DNA of 64,000 bases, from the NCBI RefSeq assembly GCF_014805625.2, contig NW_023998423.1, positions 3,040,912-3,104,911 of the forward strand, written 5' to 3'. Under the pieces are notes generated by a model. That model made no database searches and was not told the origin of the DNA. It saw only the letters and a list, made by a program, of their open reading frames with translations. A program made the translations under genes and the position numbers. Within the stretch, counting starts at the first letter, position 1, and every line of letters starts with the position of its first letter. Below are positions 1 through 13,700 of the stretch, piece by piece. Source of the DNA: Glossina fuscipes. Its lineage: Eukaryota > Arthropoda > Insecta > Diptera > Glossinidae.

Positions 1-1739
1 GCATCAAATGTTTTGCGGTTAGATATGTGGCATGCACACCTATATACATTTATATATATATATATATATATTCAAACAAGTAAGTAAGTACGTATGGCTT
101 ACCACACACACACACACACAGACACAGGACTGACTGACTGATTATTGTTGAAAATTAGTTCATAAGGGTTTTCCTAACATTTATTTATGTGTCTTATTTG
201 TTGCGGTACATAAAACATGACAAGTTATGCTCTGATGATTTATTCTTGTAATAATAATAATAATAACAACGTAACTAACAAGTTTTTCTTTATTTTGCAA
301 TTTTTTTTTTTTCTCTTTTCAAGAAAAGTCATTTGTCAAGTTTAAAAACATGCTATACATGTTGTTATTTATACATTATTATATTTGTGCATGTGTTGTA
401 TGTATGTTGCAAGTAAAATTAGTTAGAGAGAAGGGATTTCATTTATGCACTTTCTTGCGCATGCACATGACAATAATCGTTGTCACTTAGTTACCCATCC
501 ATCGCTTTAAATGATTAAAAATTGTAATCGTGTTTCTTTAAAGATCTTCTTCTTATTAATTAAGTTTAGATTTACTTAACATATATATTTGACGATATAG
601 AGAGACAAAGGCTGCTTTCCCGGCCGCAGCAAGTTATTACGACAATTAAGGTCGACTTTTATAATTTCAACTGAACCATAAAATGAATTTTAATTCCCCC
701 TTATGTAGGATATACATAGGCAACTATTAATTAACGGCGTGTCATATATGTATTCATTCATGTATTAATTATTTATAACAATTATTATGAATAGCATTGA
801 GATATTGTGGAAATACTTAAACAATTACATATGTTTACACGTGTATGAAAACTGCGGTTAAATAATTACTATTTTTGCACTTTACACTTGCAATCGGCGG
901 GCGATGGTATACTAATTTAATTCTCACGTTCGTAACCTTTACAAGTGCTCATGACAGACCACATGCCTTAACTGCCTTAAGCAATGTAAGCGTCTGTCCG
1001 TCCGTCCGTCTGTCCTTTTTTACGTATACAAGAGATACGTTGAAAATTGAAACGAAAAAGAGTCCGTCCACTGTTTAACATGAACCTCTGTCGGAAGTGG
1101 GTATCGCGTTTACCCCTTTTTTGACCGAAGACAACAACGTGAGACTGATTCAAAGCGTGTATTGGAGCTATTAAGGCGAAGTAAAGACGGATTTTCCATG
1201 CAGTAAGTGATAATGGATGAACCATGGATGCATTACTACGCCGTAGAGACAAGTCGGAGGCCAACCGATAGTGAGAAAAAAAAGTTTAGCGACATTAAAT
1301 CATATGTAACTCGCAAAGTAGTATGTGTCACGTCAGAGACTTATTGAGTGATGGGATATGTATGTACACAATAGCATATAAATAGATTGAAGAGAATGCA
1401 TTTCATTTTCTACACACAATTGTTAGACTCTGAACGCGATTACAATAGCCGGACAGACAAACATATCTTTTCACTCTGATCAAGTGTGTGTATGCATATG
1501 TAAGTATATTGTCGATATATCTGACGATAATAATCTATACGTTACAAACATTTGACAAATCGGATATACTTGCCGTGTGGATACAAGTGTACGCGTTTCT
1601 CTCCGTTATTAACCTTAAAATTTGTTTCAAGGTAAATAAAAACTTCTTACCTATGAAAATATAATTTAGATACTTATCCATATAATTTTGCTCGTACTAT
1701 GACCGCAGTGTTTTCAAACCTGCATATGCAAGCATATGT

Positions 1740-1779
<40 letters not shown>

Positions 1780-4700
1780 CATAGTATGTAAAAATAAAAA
1801 TAAACACATCAAACCGGATAAACGCTCTCTAGAATGAACAATTATTTGAATTATTTTTACAAAAAGAAACATACGAAGGCGCATTATAAAGCAATTGCGT
1901 TTTGTCTAAACAATGAACTTTTGACCTCTGATTGAACCGAATGACATTCATAGCGAAGCTAGAGCGAAGTTCACTCTTGACATTGGCCATTGTAATATAA
2001 CACGAATTACAGTAAAACGTTACACGAAATAATTACAAGTGAAAAAGAAAACAAAATGAAAAAGTAATAAAAACATTTCAGCTTTTCTTGCTGCTACCAC
2101 AAAATACATAAAACCTTTTAAATCATAAAAGTTTACCCATAAACTAAATACAGTTAGTTACTTAGTAGTAAATGCAAAGCTGACCTACTTAAGCAAAGGA
2201 AATAACAACAAAGACAGAGACCGCATAAAATTTGGATTCTTTTCATTATCTCACTAAACACATTACAAGAACTTTGATATTCTATTAGAGTTCCATTAAT
2301 GAAAACTGAAATAGATCTAAAAACTTCCGTTATAGGAAATAAACTCGAATAAGTAAAAGTGAAAGGAAGAGGTTTGTCTTGTGAAGATGTTCGCGGGAGG
2401 AAATTTTCTGCCTGAGCAAGTATACGGAAAATATGAATGAAAAAGTACAAAATGTTTGGGCGACAACTATGCGCCAAATGCCAAACGGTTAAAACGTTAC
2501 CTACGAGTAGCAGAGTTGGATGTTGGAGGGGTTTTACCAACGAAAGTAACACGATTCCCTTAAAAAGAAAACAACAGTGACCCTGTTGAGGCAAAGTGAA
2601 AGTTTTTTCTTCCTTTTCTTCACTGAAAATACGTTCGATGCAATTAAGTTCTATGGTTAACCTGAACTTTATGTAAATGTTAACGCAGACCACCGAGTCC
2701 TCTCTTCAATCCGAGTTTCGAGCGCCTCGTGCAATAAATTCAGCTTAATTTCATCAATAGCGCGTGCACTGTTTCTCATGTATGAACAAAGTCCGATTTA
2801 TTGCTGCAGATCAGAAATAGTAGTCAAAAGGTGTTAAATCACAGCTTCTTTAGACATCGTCCGATATCGGAATATCTTGACATTATTTCATTACCAAATT
2901 TCTTATATAATAAATCGATTGATCGGCGTGCGGTGCACCATGATGGGCGCTCTTGTTGAATCACTTGTTGTTTAGATCAATATATTCCGATTTAACCCAT
3001 GAAAAATTTTTTAACATTGACCTGTAGTGCTTTTCATGCATGTTGACGGATATTCATTACACTCCATACCACTTGTGGTGGAGTAGCATACAGAAAGCTT
3101 AAGATAATCCCATCTGTCAATTCGGAAAATGATTGTGAATTGATCCAAGCCTGTCTGTCCATCCGGTGTCTGCCCATGTAAATTTTTGTTCAATAGTGGG
3201 CCCTGCCCGGCTGTCATGTTTTTAGCTCTTTTCAAACAAATGAGGACCCACCCCAAAAAGCTACCAAGTAGTCACTTTAACGTCATGTAAGAGCATGCCG
3301 TGGATAATAAGTGCGGGTTTGAGTTTCTCTTCTCCCCTCGAAAAATCGATCATTCTTGTCGATAGTTCGACAGAATCCCAGCATATTGTGATTTGCTAAA
3401 TATCAAGTTTCTGTAAATAAATTACTTTTAAAATTTGTAAATAATTTTTTGTCAGTAAGTCTCGGATTTTATGAATAATAAATAAAGTCTACGCTGTGCA
3501 CAACGGCACGAACGTTATTCGAATATTAGAGAATAATAGCATTACGTTAAGCAAGAAAAAAAGACAACTGCTTTTACTCAAAAATATAATATATGGCACA
3601 CTCGTACATAACAGAAGTTTAGTAAATAAAAAGCACTAAAATATTATAAATCTATGTTAAATTCGATGCATGATAGGATCATCTCTTTACGTATTTTGCA
3701 AATTTTGTTTCAAGTTACCGGATATGTATCAAACATCACTATGCTATTTATCGTTCATTCATCGAATATTTCATTCATTTGTGACTCATACGTCTGTAAT
3801 TTATTCACCGTTAACCATTGACAAATTGAAGTTTTCAAAAGCAATCTTCTTGAAGGCGTTTCTACGAAATTTGATAAAAATTTTTGCTGTTTGATGTTTT
3901 CTTCTCTTGTGAACTTTACGCATTGGGTGGACGGACCGTCTGTTGGTTTTTTGTTGTTGTTTTAGGTACGCATACACTGGCAGCAAGACTTTAAAACTAA
4001 AAGCCAACTTTTGTGATTGATCACAACTTCTTCGTTACCGGATTTTATTCGATAAGTTTACCCAGGAAAAAAGACAATCAGCGATTTGAACCTCATTTCA
4101 AACGCAACTGTTAAGATCTTGAAAGGTTTGCAGAGGACTTGAACACATTTTGCTTTCACTTGGCTTTAAAGATATCTAAAGAGTCTAACTGTATTCGATC
4201 ACACGTTCTTTTTCATCAATTTACTTGAACGTTTGGCTAACTTGTCCCACAAGGGATCAATGTTGTTTCATCCATACCGTCGTCACATCGGGGCTAAAAT
4301 TCGTTACATCCATTACCGGGATAACAGAGTGTTGCGCCACTTTCGAAACAAAAGACAAAGATTCCGTTTGACACTCGAGGTGCGATCGTGGTCTTTCAAC
4401 CCTGTAACTTTGTTTGCTATTAATATAAAGAAGTTACATCACAGGAAATAAGTTTCCACGAAAAATTGTCCAAATATTCATCTGACAAGTTTGCGGAGCT
4501 ACAAGTAACCCTATGGCTTCATAAGCAAAGTCTTAATGAGTAGAGTTCGACGCGAACAATTATGTCCAACGAAATTCGTCAGCGAAAAACAAAAAAAAAT
4601 TATTTTTACTAATGAAAAAGTACTAATCAACATATGGAACCCCTCTTATATATCGCATGTAAACTACGAGCGGAATTTCAAGAAGTAATTAACTTAATAT

Positions 4701-5050
4701 GCCCCCCTTTGACGAGCAAAGAACAAGCAAAACAGTGCAGTGTCGATTATATTTGTGCGGTGTTCGAAGACGGTGAGCCTAAAAACTTTTAGCTGATATT
4801 TATTCATATTCCTATGTATCAATTAAACGCCCACAAACCGCACAACACTGCCACATAAATCTTATACTTGAATATGATACCTTCCGTGTGCAAGAGGAAT
4901 GAGAGAGAAAAACATTTTTGCTTAATCATAAATTGATGATAAATTTATCATATGATTGAAACCATATAAAAATGCAATGTTGTGTGAAGAGTTGATATCG
5001 TCATCGTAATGCAAAGAAAAATGTTAAGTTACAGAATAACAACTAAGGAA
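1..5050. other. Gene-poor AT-rich intergenic DNA
   Basis: No protein gene or RNA gene could be supported here. Open frames (for example a 179-codon minus frame at 2154-2693) have no recognisable domain and unconvincing composition. The stretch holds simple repeats (TA around 51-71 and 1744-1778, CA around 103-120, AAT around 249-267) and weak matches to the dispersed repeats described further along: a run of GTCC-type repeats near 990-1015, and a possible family B end near 3090-3165. Confidence 0.6.
1744..1778. repeat. (TA)n microsatellite
   Basis: About 17 uninterrupted TA dinucleotides. This is an ordinary simple repeat with no feature next to it. Confidence 0.95.
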
Positions 5051-5948
5051 ATTATATTCGGTCGTGATCGAGTCTTTTATACCCCTCACCGCGATTGTAG
5101 AAAAGATTTTAAAGAAAGGAAAGAAACTAAAATTTCACACACTGTAATATTGGATGACGGGGGGAGGATTTTTTCTATTTTCAGAATAAAAGTGGAAATT
5201 TATATCAAGCTTTTTGTTGTTGTCTCTGCGTAGTGAACAAAAACCGCAGCAAGCAAAGGTGTTCTCAATTTTCGTTGTGTAGCCAGGTTGTGTCATTTGA
5301 CAAGTTTAGGTCACTACTAAAAACCGGAGAGTGTTTACTACAGATACAACCCGGTTTGATAAAGGGACAGATCGACTGACGAATAGACGGATCTGCTTAG
5401 GTGCATTCCGAATTTGAAACTGGCCAAGGGACTCAAACACTTTATGGGGTTTTGCTTCTGCGCTTCTTTATAAAGATATTCAAAAGAAAATAAATGTTGA
5501 CATACTATAATATTGCGTAGGCGTGGTCAATTTTTCGTACGGATACTACAGCGTCACCTAAAGAATATTGCGTTCATACCTTTGTACATTTATCTGCTAT
5601 AGCTTTTGATCTCCTTTGAAAAGCACAAACGTTCTCAGGTTGCGTGGGGCTGTGGCCGTATTCTTCGACCGATTTGTCCCATTTTCAAGACCAATCTGCG
5701 TCCAAGAACTTGCAAATGTTTCGGCCAAATTTGAAGTCGATAGTTTTATTTGTGCGGCTAAGAGAATGTGTTACGCGATCGAACGGACAGACAGACAGAC
5801 AGACAGACATGTCTACATCAACTCACAATTTGAAGTTGTTCAAGAACATGTACACCTTATGTGATGTTCAAAGCTCCGTTCTCGATGTTTTGCAAATATG
5901 TTAACACGGTGAACATGCCCCCCATCTTTGTGCGAGTAATATAAAAAC
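5051..5948 (+). repeat. Dispersed repeat family A, long copy
   Basis: The left end reads ATTATATTCGGTCGTGATCG followed by TTTTATACCCCTCACC, and the right part reads ACCTTATGTG, GAACATGCCCCCCATC and ATATAAAAA. The same ends and the same internal order recur at 18752-19412. Parts recur at 21246-21515 (minus) and 60600-60960. A (GACA)n tract lies inside at about 5784-5810. No coding capacity is visible, so this looks like a non-autonomous element or the remains of a larger transposon. Overall, old copies of this style are common in fly genomes. I do not recognise a named family. Boundaries are by eye. Confidence 0.65.
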
Positions 5949-6762
5949 AGGTGTACATATGTATGCATACTTAGTTGTATAATATATGTTTACACGTGTA
6001 AAAATGCGCACCGGTATAGGAATGGATGTTTGTTGCACCCTTTTTTTGTTTTTTCGTTACTGTTCAGTCAAGTCAAGTTTTTTTTTATAAACACTTAGGC
6101 AAACAAAATTAAAAAGTCAATCTAAAAATCTACTTGTTTTTGAAAAGCGATAAATGTTTAGATAAAGAATGATAAACCTTTAGGAAAATAATTAACTTTG
6201 GCATAATGATTGCTTTATGCTGGCCAGAGAAACGAAAGTTCACTAATAAAAACGCAAAAAAAAAGTAAAATAAAAAACAAATATACGAAAATTTATTTTA
6301 CTACAAATTTTTAGAAACTACAGTTAATTGTGTGATATGTGTATGCATTTAATTTCATTATTTATGTAAGACCTTGATTAAAAAATTTTGCAGAAAACCG
6401 AATAAATACAAATTTTTCACTTTTACACTTGAACGTTTTTCGTTTTTTTTAAATATACTAAGCATATACTAAATCTAATAACTTCAAGCGAATCGGTCTG
6501 TAAAAGTTTTGTGCAAACACAAAACATTATTCAAACACAAAACTTATAGCAAGTTTTTTATCATGTTTGTTTTCATTTAAAAATCCCACAACATACAAAA
6601 ACAGGATCTGCACAACCAGGACAACTTTGAATTTACTGAGTAAGAGATTATGCTCAGATTCTTTGCCGTTACTCGGTTCAATGCTTGCTTTCATGTTACG
6701 AGGAAAAATGATGATAATATGCGTTCGAGAAAATTCTTTCCACACGCTATGATGCTTCTTCT

Positions 6763-6965
6763 TCTTATTATTATTTCGACGTGATCGACCACTCAGGGAA
6801 TGTTCCCTATTTATGTAAGATAGAAGGGTTGTGGCCGCAGTCTTATGCCTTCACCCACTGAGCATCCATTATAGCCACGACCAAAGAAAACTCTACCGCG
6901 TTTTGAGATTCGAGCCCGCGAACACTGACTTGGTAGTCGCGATCCTTACCTGATCAGTTGCTAAT
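6763..6965 (-). mobile_element. tRNA-derived SINE, copy 1
   Basis: Read on the minus strand, the copy starts with a tRNA-like head carrying a B-box-like GCGGGCTCGAATCTC, followed by ACGCGGTAGAGTTTTC, an unrelated body of about 120 bp, and a short-repeat tail (AAT then AAG units). The head recurs at 7692-7775, 9935-10125 and 10575-10755, which identifies a family. A head with Pol III boxes plus a simple-repeat tail is the standard structure of tRNA-derived SINEs. The copies differ enough to be old. Confidence 0.6.
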
Positions 6966-7691
6966 GCTGCTTCCAAGCACAAGGCAGACAAGGAGACAAT
7001 GAGATATTAGTAGGGTTATAAGGAACACATAATTTCGATCTTAAAGACCTGCTTATGAATGCGATTATTATTTCAACTAAAATCTAGTATTTGCAAAAAG
7101 AATTATTTTCCTTTACAAAAGCGCTCTCTTCAGTTATAATCCATTGCTTACGTTAAGACTTATTATCATAGCATGCAGAGCGTTTGCGTTATCAAGCTAA
7201 GTCACTAGCTTTGCAGGGGTCAGTAGCAAAACTCTGATTTGTTATATTGTGTTCATTAAAACAACCGTTTAATGTTTAGCTGGGCGAAGGTGCGCTATAA
7301 TATACACATCATTCCACAAACAGCGGCACGGGCGGACAAAATATTGTAATTGTGAAGTAGCACCCACGCCTAAAATAAAAGGACTAGGAGAGTAGAACAG
7401 AGGACACGGAAAAGTCTCGTCTTTCTACCTTAATAACGACGGATGTTACGAAGTAGCTGAGAACATGCCCCTAATAAAGGTATGAAATACGAGGGCTAGG
7501 GGCGTAGAATACGCCAAGTGAATAAGCGAGAGCGCTTTCTATATCATATATTGGGGACGCTACGAAGTTATAGCGCTTTTCCCCTTAATATGTGTGTGTG
7601 GGTATCAAATAATTAAGATTAAAGAGTACCATACAAGTTGTAATAAAGTAAAAGTAGGATGAGCACTAAAAAGTGATAAACGAATTATACA

Positions 7692-7775
7692 AACCGCACG
7701 GGTAGCGGAGCACACAAATGATCGCGGCTGGCAAGTCAAAGGTAGCGGGTTCAAATCTCAAGTGCAAAAGAATTT
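7692..7775 (+). mobile_element. tRNA-derived SINE head, partial copy 2
   Basis: An A-box-like GGGTAGCGGAGCAC is followed about 40 bp later by a B-box-like GCGGGTTCAAATCTCAAGTG. The B-box block and its trailing CAAGTGC match the other SINE copies nearby. Only the tRNA-like head is recognisable; the body is missing or diverged. It is not a functional tRNA because no cloverleaf with a paired acceptor stem could be drawn. Confidence 0.5.
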
Positions 7776-9139
7776 TCATTACACGCTAGCATACGATCCA
7801 AGTTATCCGGCAGCCTTCAAGTCCATACTTTGTAGATTTATTTACATAACGCATAGACAGTCACAATAAGTGGCAAATAAATGATATAAAGAAATTTTTT
7901 TTGCAGTGAACTTGTAGTAGAGTAACGAACAAAACAGAGAAAGAAAGAATTCTCTTCACAGAGTCATTTTCATATCATAATGCAGAAGAGTGTGTGATGT
8001 CTACACATTCCACGAATTCCACGCATGCGAAAATCTTAAGCCTCCCAAGCTCTTACACGCATAATCGTATAAAAAAGCATGGCTGGGAAGAAATTCTTTT
8101 AACAAACCCTTTTTTGGAAAACTTTCTTTCATACAATTCGTTAACGTTTCACTGCAAGACTTTCTTTTCAAAACATCTATACACTAAATTTAAACTATCG
8201 CTTTCGCTTTTAATGTAAAGATCTATTACAGAAATCATTTAAATCGAAGCTCGGAAATTTTAATGGATCGCTATTTCTTCTCCATTCAATGTTTTGAAAC
8301 TAAATAAAATTTACATAAAATCTTTTGATCGATTAATAAAATACAAAGATTGTGTGAATATTCAATTTATTATTATTATTAGCGAGAAAAAAAAGTAATT
8401 GAAGCTATTTATTTAATCGACTAAGTAATAATTGCTTAGTTTCACTTACAAAACGATCTTATGTAACTTGTGTTTATAAGCAGTTGTAAGCTTGGCTGCA
8501 AGCTTGGCTGCAAGAAAAAAAAACAGACAAAAAAAAAACAGAAAATGTTTTCCAATTTTTTGTTTATTTTTTTTTTTTATTTTTATTCATTAATTAAATT
8601 TTGTTGCGAACGTCCAACGCCTATTAAGGTTTGGTCTAATTTTATTAAATGAAGCGAAAGTGTTTTTGTCTCTTATGTGTGTGTGTGTATGTGTGTGTGC
8701 CTCCACAACCAAATTCAATAAAATAAACATAATTTGAAGGCTTTCAACTGCACAACAGAACGGCGAAAACAACAAAAGTCATAATTTGACTTAAGAGAGA
8801 ATTCCATGTGCATTAAATCTGCTATACTCCAGTCGGCTGTTGTCATATTTCGAAATTGACATATCCGTTAAAAATGATTTAATCTGAATGAATTCGACAA
8901 CAGGTTTCTTTATTTTTTTTCTTCCAATAAATACGTCTTTACGTCTTTTGCATACATTTACTTCTTCCAAAATAGCTTATGTGCATTGAGGAGAAATCGC
9001 ATATAAATTTCTTTTAATATAATTTATATCTAAATAACAAAGACATATTATAATAATAATAAAGAATTAAAAAAAGAAAATGTAGAAACTATTGAAAATA
9101 TCAAATATTCATTCTATTATAAAATTAATAATTCATATC

Positions 9140-9163
9140 AAGAAGAAGAAGAAGAAGAAGAAG
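9140..9163. repeat. (AAG)n microsatellite
   Basis: Eight AAG/GAA units. A complementary (CTT)n tract lies 0.3 kb further on at 9457-9480, so the two could pair as a weak inverted repeat. Confidence 0.9.
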
Positions 9164-9232
9164 CTCTAAAAATAGGTTATTGAAAAATTTGAAACGATTA
9201 TTTTTCTAATTCACTTTTGTTTTAATGAACAG

Positions 9233-9263
9233 TCGTTCGTTCGTTCGTTCGTTCGTTCGTTCG
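9233..9263. repeat. (TTCG)n microsatellite
   Basis: Seven to eight perfect TTCG units, a CpG-containing tetranucleotide that stands out in AT-rich surroundings. Confidence 0.95.
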
Positions 9264-9456
9264 CGAATACAAAAGAATTTACGGAAGAGAAAAGTGAAGC
9301 GTAGAGAACATGCACGCTTCGTGGTGATCATAATTCGCATTGAAAAGCATAGGCGGCATTAGTTGAAAAACCTCAAAAACAAAATTTTTAACCATTAAAA
9401 ATGTAAAGAAATAATTTCGAGAACTATGGAAGTAGGATGAGCACTTTCTTTTTTTG

Positions 9457-9480
9457 TCTTCTTCTTCTTCTTCTTCTTCT
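9457..9480. repeat. (CTT)n microsatellite
   Basis: Eight CTT units, complementary to the AAG tract at 9140-9163. Confidence 0.9.
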
Positions 9481-9934
9481 TATAAATAAATTATAATGAT
9501 TACAAACAAGTTCTCTTCTAATGCTATGATAAAAAAGTAAGACCAATATTCAAGTTGGACTGGCGCGTCTTTATCGGATATTAAAAATATTCCTTTCTTT
9601 TCTAAATTGATAGCACTATTGACAGACATTTGCATCAAATTCCACATCATAAGTGCATTTTTTTTATTTTTATAATGTGGGTGAGGAGATGATTTCCGAC
9701 AATCAATTAGTGGTGAAGCACATTATTGCGGGAGATGAGATTCAGATCTACACATAGGCTCAACCGAGCAAATATCGTGCAAAAGATGAGCCAAGACCGC
9801 AAAAACCACGTCAATGTGATGTTAACAGTTTTCTTCGATGAATTCCTTGCGCCGAGCCAAGCTCTTAAAAGGCATTGTTATATCAGTTTGAAGGGTTTAC
9901 TTTTGAAGGCGACGAGACAGATTTGAAATATTAT

Positions 9935-10125
9935 TATTATTTTATTATGTTAGTATTAATTTAGCCAGAGAAGTAAATTCTAAGACTAAAGTCACTAGCG
10001 TCTAAGACTATCTATCGGCTTTATTAGAAACTGTACCGCACTTGAGATTTGAGCCCACGACTGACAATTGAGTTGCTAGTCGAGATTCTTTGCCTGCGGC
10101 CACTCTGGTGGATCAGATTTGAAAT
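9935..10125 (-). mobile_element. tRNA-derived SINE, copy 3
   Basis: On the minus strand the head contains an A-box-like AGTGGCCGCAGGCAAAG and a B-box-like GTGGGCTCAAATCTCAAGTG followed by CGGTACAGTTT. The body differs from copy 1, and the tail ends in AAT units. The best preserved head of the four copies is here. Confidence 0.6.
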
Positions 10126-10254
10126 AATAAACAGATTTAAAAAGAAAAAATCCAATTGGTCTTACTTTTTGGACACATTGGACTCATTATACCCTTGTAC
10201 TTGTATTTGTATTTATGGTTTTAAATATAAGTATTTATATGCGACGTCCAGAAG

Positions 10255-10420
10255 AACTTGAGATAGACCAAGTTTTCATTATGCCGAGCCACTCAGAGTC
10301 AACTTTCTGAATCGATCTGCGCTTGTCAGTCCTTCTGTCCACCTTCTTTTCTTATGGTGAACCCATTGGCCTCTATTTTAAGATATTTTGATGAAATTGT
10401 CTTGACCCAAACATGAATGC
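10255..10420 (+). repeat. Dispersed repeat family B, single end
   Basis: The block beginning ACTTGAGATAGACCAAGTTT, with CGAGCCACT, TTTCTGAATCGATCTG and GCTTGTCAGTCC, aligns by eye with both inverted ends of the element at 16440-17365. No partner end was found nearby, so this is a solo or broken copy. Confidence 0.5.
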
Positions 10421-10574
10421 TATCACTTCCAATACAAATGCTTACCTTGGGAAGTCGGTACATGAATAACTACATTACTACGTATTAAGAACGGTGTCGT
10501 AGGATATTTAATGGTACGCCGCGTTTCCCGTGTTTGTACTTATTTTTTATCTGAGTATATATCTTTTTTTTCGC

Positions 10575-10755
10575 CGGTCTGAAAGAGGCAGAAAGAAAAG
10601 TGATGGGCAGGTGGTGGCCAGATCTTAGTGAGTGCGGGCCCAATCAATTGAGCACTTCCTACAGCGACATCCAAAGTAAACTCTACCGCACTTGAACTCG
10701 CGAAAACTGACTTGCTGGTCGCGACTCTTACATATTCGCCTACTGTTCCGGATGT
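10575..10755 (-). mobile_element. tRNA-derived SINE, copy 4
   Basis: Minus-strand order is GAGTCGCGACCAGCAAGTCA, a degraded B-box block with a short deletion, then GTGCGGTAGAGTTTACTTTG and a body ending in GGGCCCGCACTCAC. The head and the GCGGTAGAGTTT junction match copies 1 and 3. It lies 0.4 kb from copy 3 in the same orientation. Confidence 0.55.
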
Positions 10756-10759
10756 TAAT

Positions 10760-13700
10760 AGAGACTGTGGAAAAAATTGCGTACAAATACAGTTTATGAG
10801 GAAACATCACTGTACATTTTCCAGAAAAGAATTTTTTTTTAACTTAGCAGATGCTTTGAACCTTCTTGGCATCTGTATGGAGAAAATTCATTAAATGAAA
10901 AAATGTCGTCCTAGAATATTCGAGCTATTCCCCCTAACGAAGCTAAAAGAATGCTTGTGTGTCAAGTGAACTTCTGTTGGGAACATGCAGCCTAATGTAT
11001 GGCCGCTTGATTTCTAATTTATTTAAAATTATTTAAAAAAGCGCCAGTGAAGAATTATAACTTTTGTTGCCGTTCTCTCCGTCACTTTACAAACACGTAA
11101 TGTGTAAAACGTGGCATTCCGTCTATAAGAGATGCAGCAGGACAGGGACTTTCGAACAGAAAATATTCAAGGATAGAGGTGAAGGAAGATTATATGAACA
11201 AGATAAATGTTATTTATATGTTTCATCGCAGACTATAACTAAGCGTAAAAAATTCCTTTTAGGCCGAATTAAGTTTCTCCCTTGCTATACCACATACTGT
11301 AAATAAAGGTACAATGCGCCTATCAGTTCGTGGTACGGACTGCCCATATATCACAATACAATTCTATACCCAAAGGTATAGAACGTCTTAATTGTTGGTT
11401 TTGGTTTTTTTTTTTTTAGGTTATGTCATAACGTTTGCTTTGTATTCCTTTCAAGTTTCGGTCTTTTCAAGTATTTCAATTAATTTATATCGTTACACGT
11501 TGTCACGCTGTCACGTTGTTAAATTTCTTGGGAAAAAATTCCTTCGACAATAAGAAATAGAAACGCAGCAAGAAGGTGAAGCAGAAGTGAAAGAGTTGAA
11601 AATATAATAAATTCATATGCGAACTAGTTTTTGTAAGTTTATTGATTGTAAATCGCTTTTAGGAAACCATGGCATTGAAACGGAGATGAAACCATCGAAG
11701 GGATGATAACGATATCATTGCGAACCTATGAAGCAAAATTACTGCCTTCCGTCGAGGTAACAGGAGAAAGACTAAAATGTTAAGGCACCTCAGTGCGTAG
11801 TGCATGCCGTCGACATAACTGGTTCTTAATTCTCTTCAACGAACGAAGAGCAGGCGTAACTGGCAATTCAGCTAGCAGCGGGGAGATACAGATAGGGAAG
11901 ACCGCAGCCCTGCACATGTGTGCCTGATCGATAAATGTTGTGCTTTTACCGATCGAGGATTCACTTTAGCGAGTGACCACACACCGAAAGTAATTAAAAA
12001 ATGGTTTACCGCACTGAGTGATTTGCATCACTGCTCTAATTGCACGGTTTGCTTGGAAAAACTGATCCGCTCAATTAATAAGCGGCAGTAGTCCGTTCTT
12101 GGTGTTCCTGTTTGCGCATTAGTCTATCAAATGATGCAAATGAGTTAACTACTTGGCTACGTGCATCTCTTAAAACCATTTCCATGTTTAATGTACCCAA
12201 AAAGAGACGATAATTGTTTCCTACAGTGAAGAACTTTGTCCTGCGGTGCACACGACAAATATGAAAATAGTAAGAGGCTCCAACCAACCTGACATGTGCG
12301 CCCGCGCCTTGCTGTATGCTTTAGGTAACAAGTTTTTTACCCTTCAACCGAATGAAAATTCGTAACACATTCCTCATTATGCATTACCTTATAATTCCTT
12401 TTAGAATTTATTATTTTTTTTTATTTTTTTTTTTTACACAATATCATTGAAACTTACCGTTTTGGAGCAAAATTACAAATACTTTTAAATCCAAGTTCAG
12501 TTTACTTTAATTGTTAATCAATCTCCTGACGCCGTAAATGCAAATTAACAAAAAAAAAAAAAAAAATTTTTTTTTTTTTTTAATTTATAAGAGATTCTAA
12601 ACACATTCGTTGTATTGTGAAAATACCGATTGATTCATTAATTCATTAATGTCCAAGTTTATATAAAAACAAATTCTTTTTCTCTCGCACATGCACAGCA
12701 TTTACTTTTCAAAATTAAAAAGCAATTGATTGACTTATGTAATAAGTAAAATCTTAGCTTTTGTTTATTAACGTTTACGAATGAAATTATTTTTAGACAA
12801 TTGTATAGATATTTAAAACTGAAAAATATTATACTTGTCTTCTACTCGGCCATAACAATAACACATTTGACTACTAAGCTCCGCTCTGCCAGAATTTTTT
12901 TTTTTTTTTTTTTTAATTATAAACTTTAAAACACATTCTTTTAAAATAATAATATTAAAGAAATGATATATGATTTCATTGAAATCAAATTAACGTCAAA
13001 ACTATTACATAAACTGTACGCATGCGCGCATGTTAATCAATTCTTTTATATTAAATGAATTTGCGTGGCGCTCACATGCGCAACATCGCCCGTTGACAAA
13101 CGAAATCGTACTGAAGAGCTCTTTGAAAATTGTTATTTTGTGTTTTCCTATCGCTTGTGAACGTAGCGGCGTATAGCATATAGCGTATGCACACGTTATA
13201 CCGCAGAGAGCAGAAGATTAATAGTGTTTTGTGTTCACATGTTAATAATGAATCTTTGGGGTGGCGGTTTTCCGTCGTTGAATGACTACATGAGAAGAGT
13301 TTACGGTGTGAACAAACAAGCCTAATGTTTCTAATCTTTCTTTGTCGTTATTGTTGTTGTTGTTGTCGTTGTTTTTTTATTTGTTCATCAGATAATTGTA
13401 TATTTTTGTTATTTATTTTTGTGTTTTTTTTTTTCTCTCTCTCTTATTATTTGTTTACATTTCGAATGTTGTCGGCGTTTCAGTTAAACTTTTCGCATTC
13501 AACCCGTTTTCATGAGATTTGTTTCACTTGGTTATTGCATTTTCAAAAAAGGGAAGTGTGTAAAATTCTTTATTATTCTTTATTATTATTTTGTTATTCC
13601 AAGAGGGCCCAGCCATATAATATGGCAAAAGGCAAAAGACAAGGCTTAGATAGAACCTCAAATTTTATGCCTCTTTACAAACTTTCCGAATGATACAAAC

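Noticed and set aside
2154..2693. 179-codon minus open frame
   Set aside because: Hydrophobic and Cys-rich without any recognisable domain or exon context. Isolated in a repeat-rich desert, so it is most likely chance.
7692..7775. Possible second tRNA gene
   Set aside because: A and B boxes are present but no paired acceptor or anticodon stems; it fits a SINE head.
9233..9263. Short regular TTCG repeats considered as a repeat array of another kind
   Set aside because: Simple tandem tetranucleotide without spacers; not CRISPR-like, and the genome is a fly.
12550..12581. A17/T15 perfect snap-back
   Set aside because: Adjacent homopolymers, probably slippage; no associated element found.
13325..13693. 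122-codon plus open frame with poly-Cys/Phe
   Set aside because: Generated by TGT/TTT-rich low-complexity DNA; no domain.
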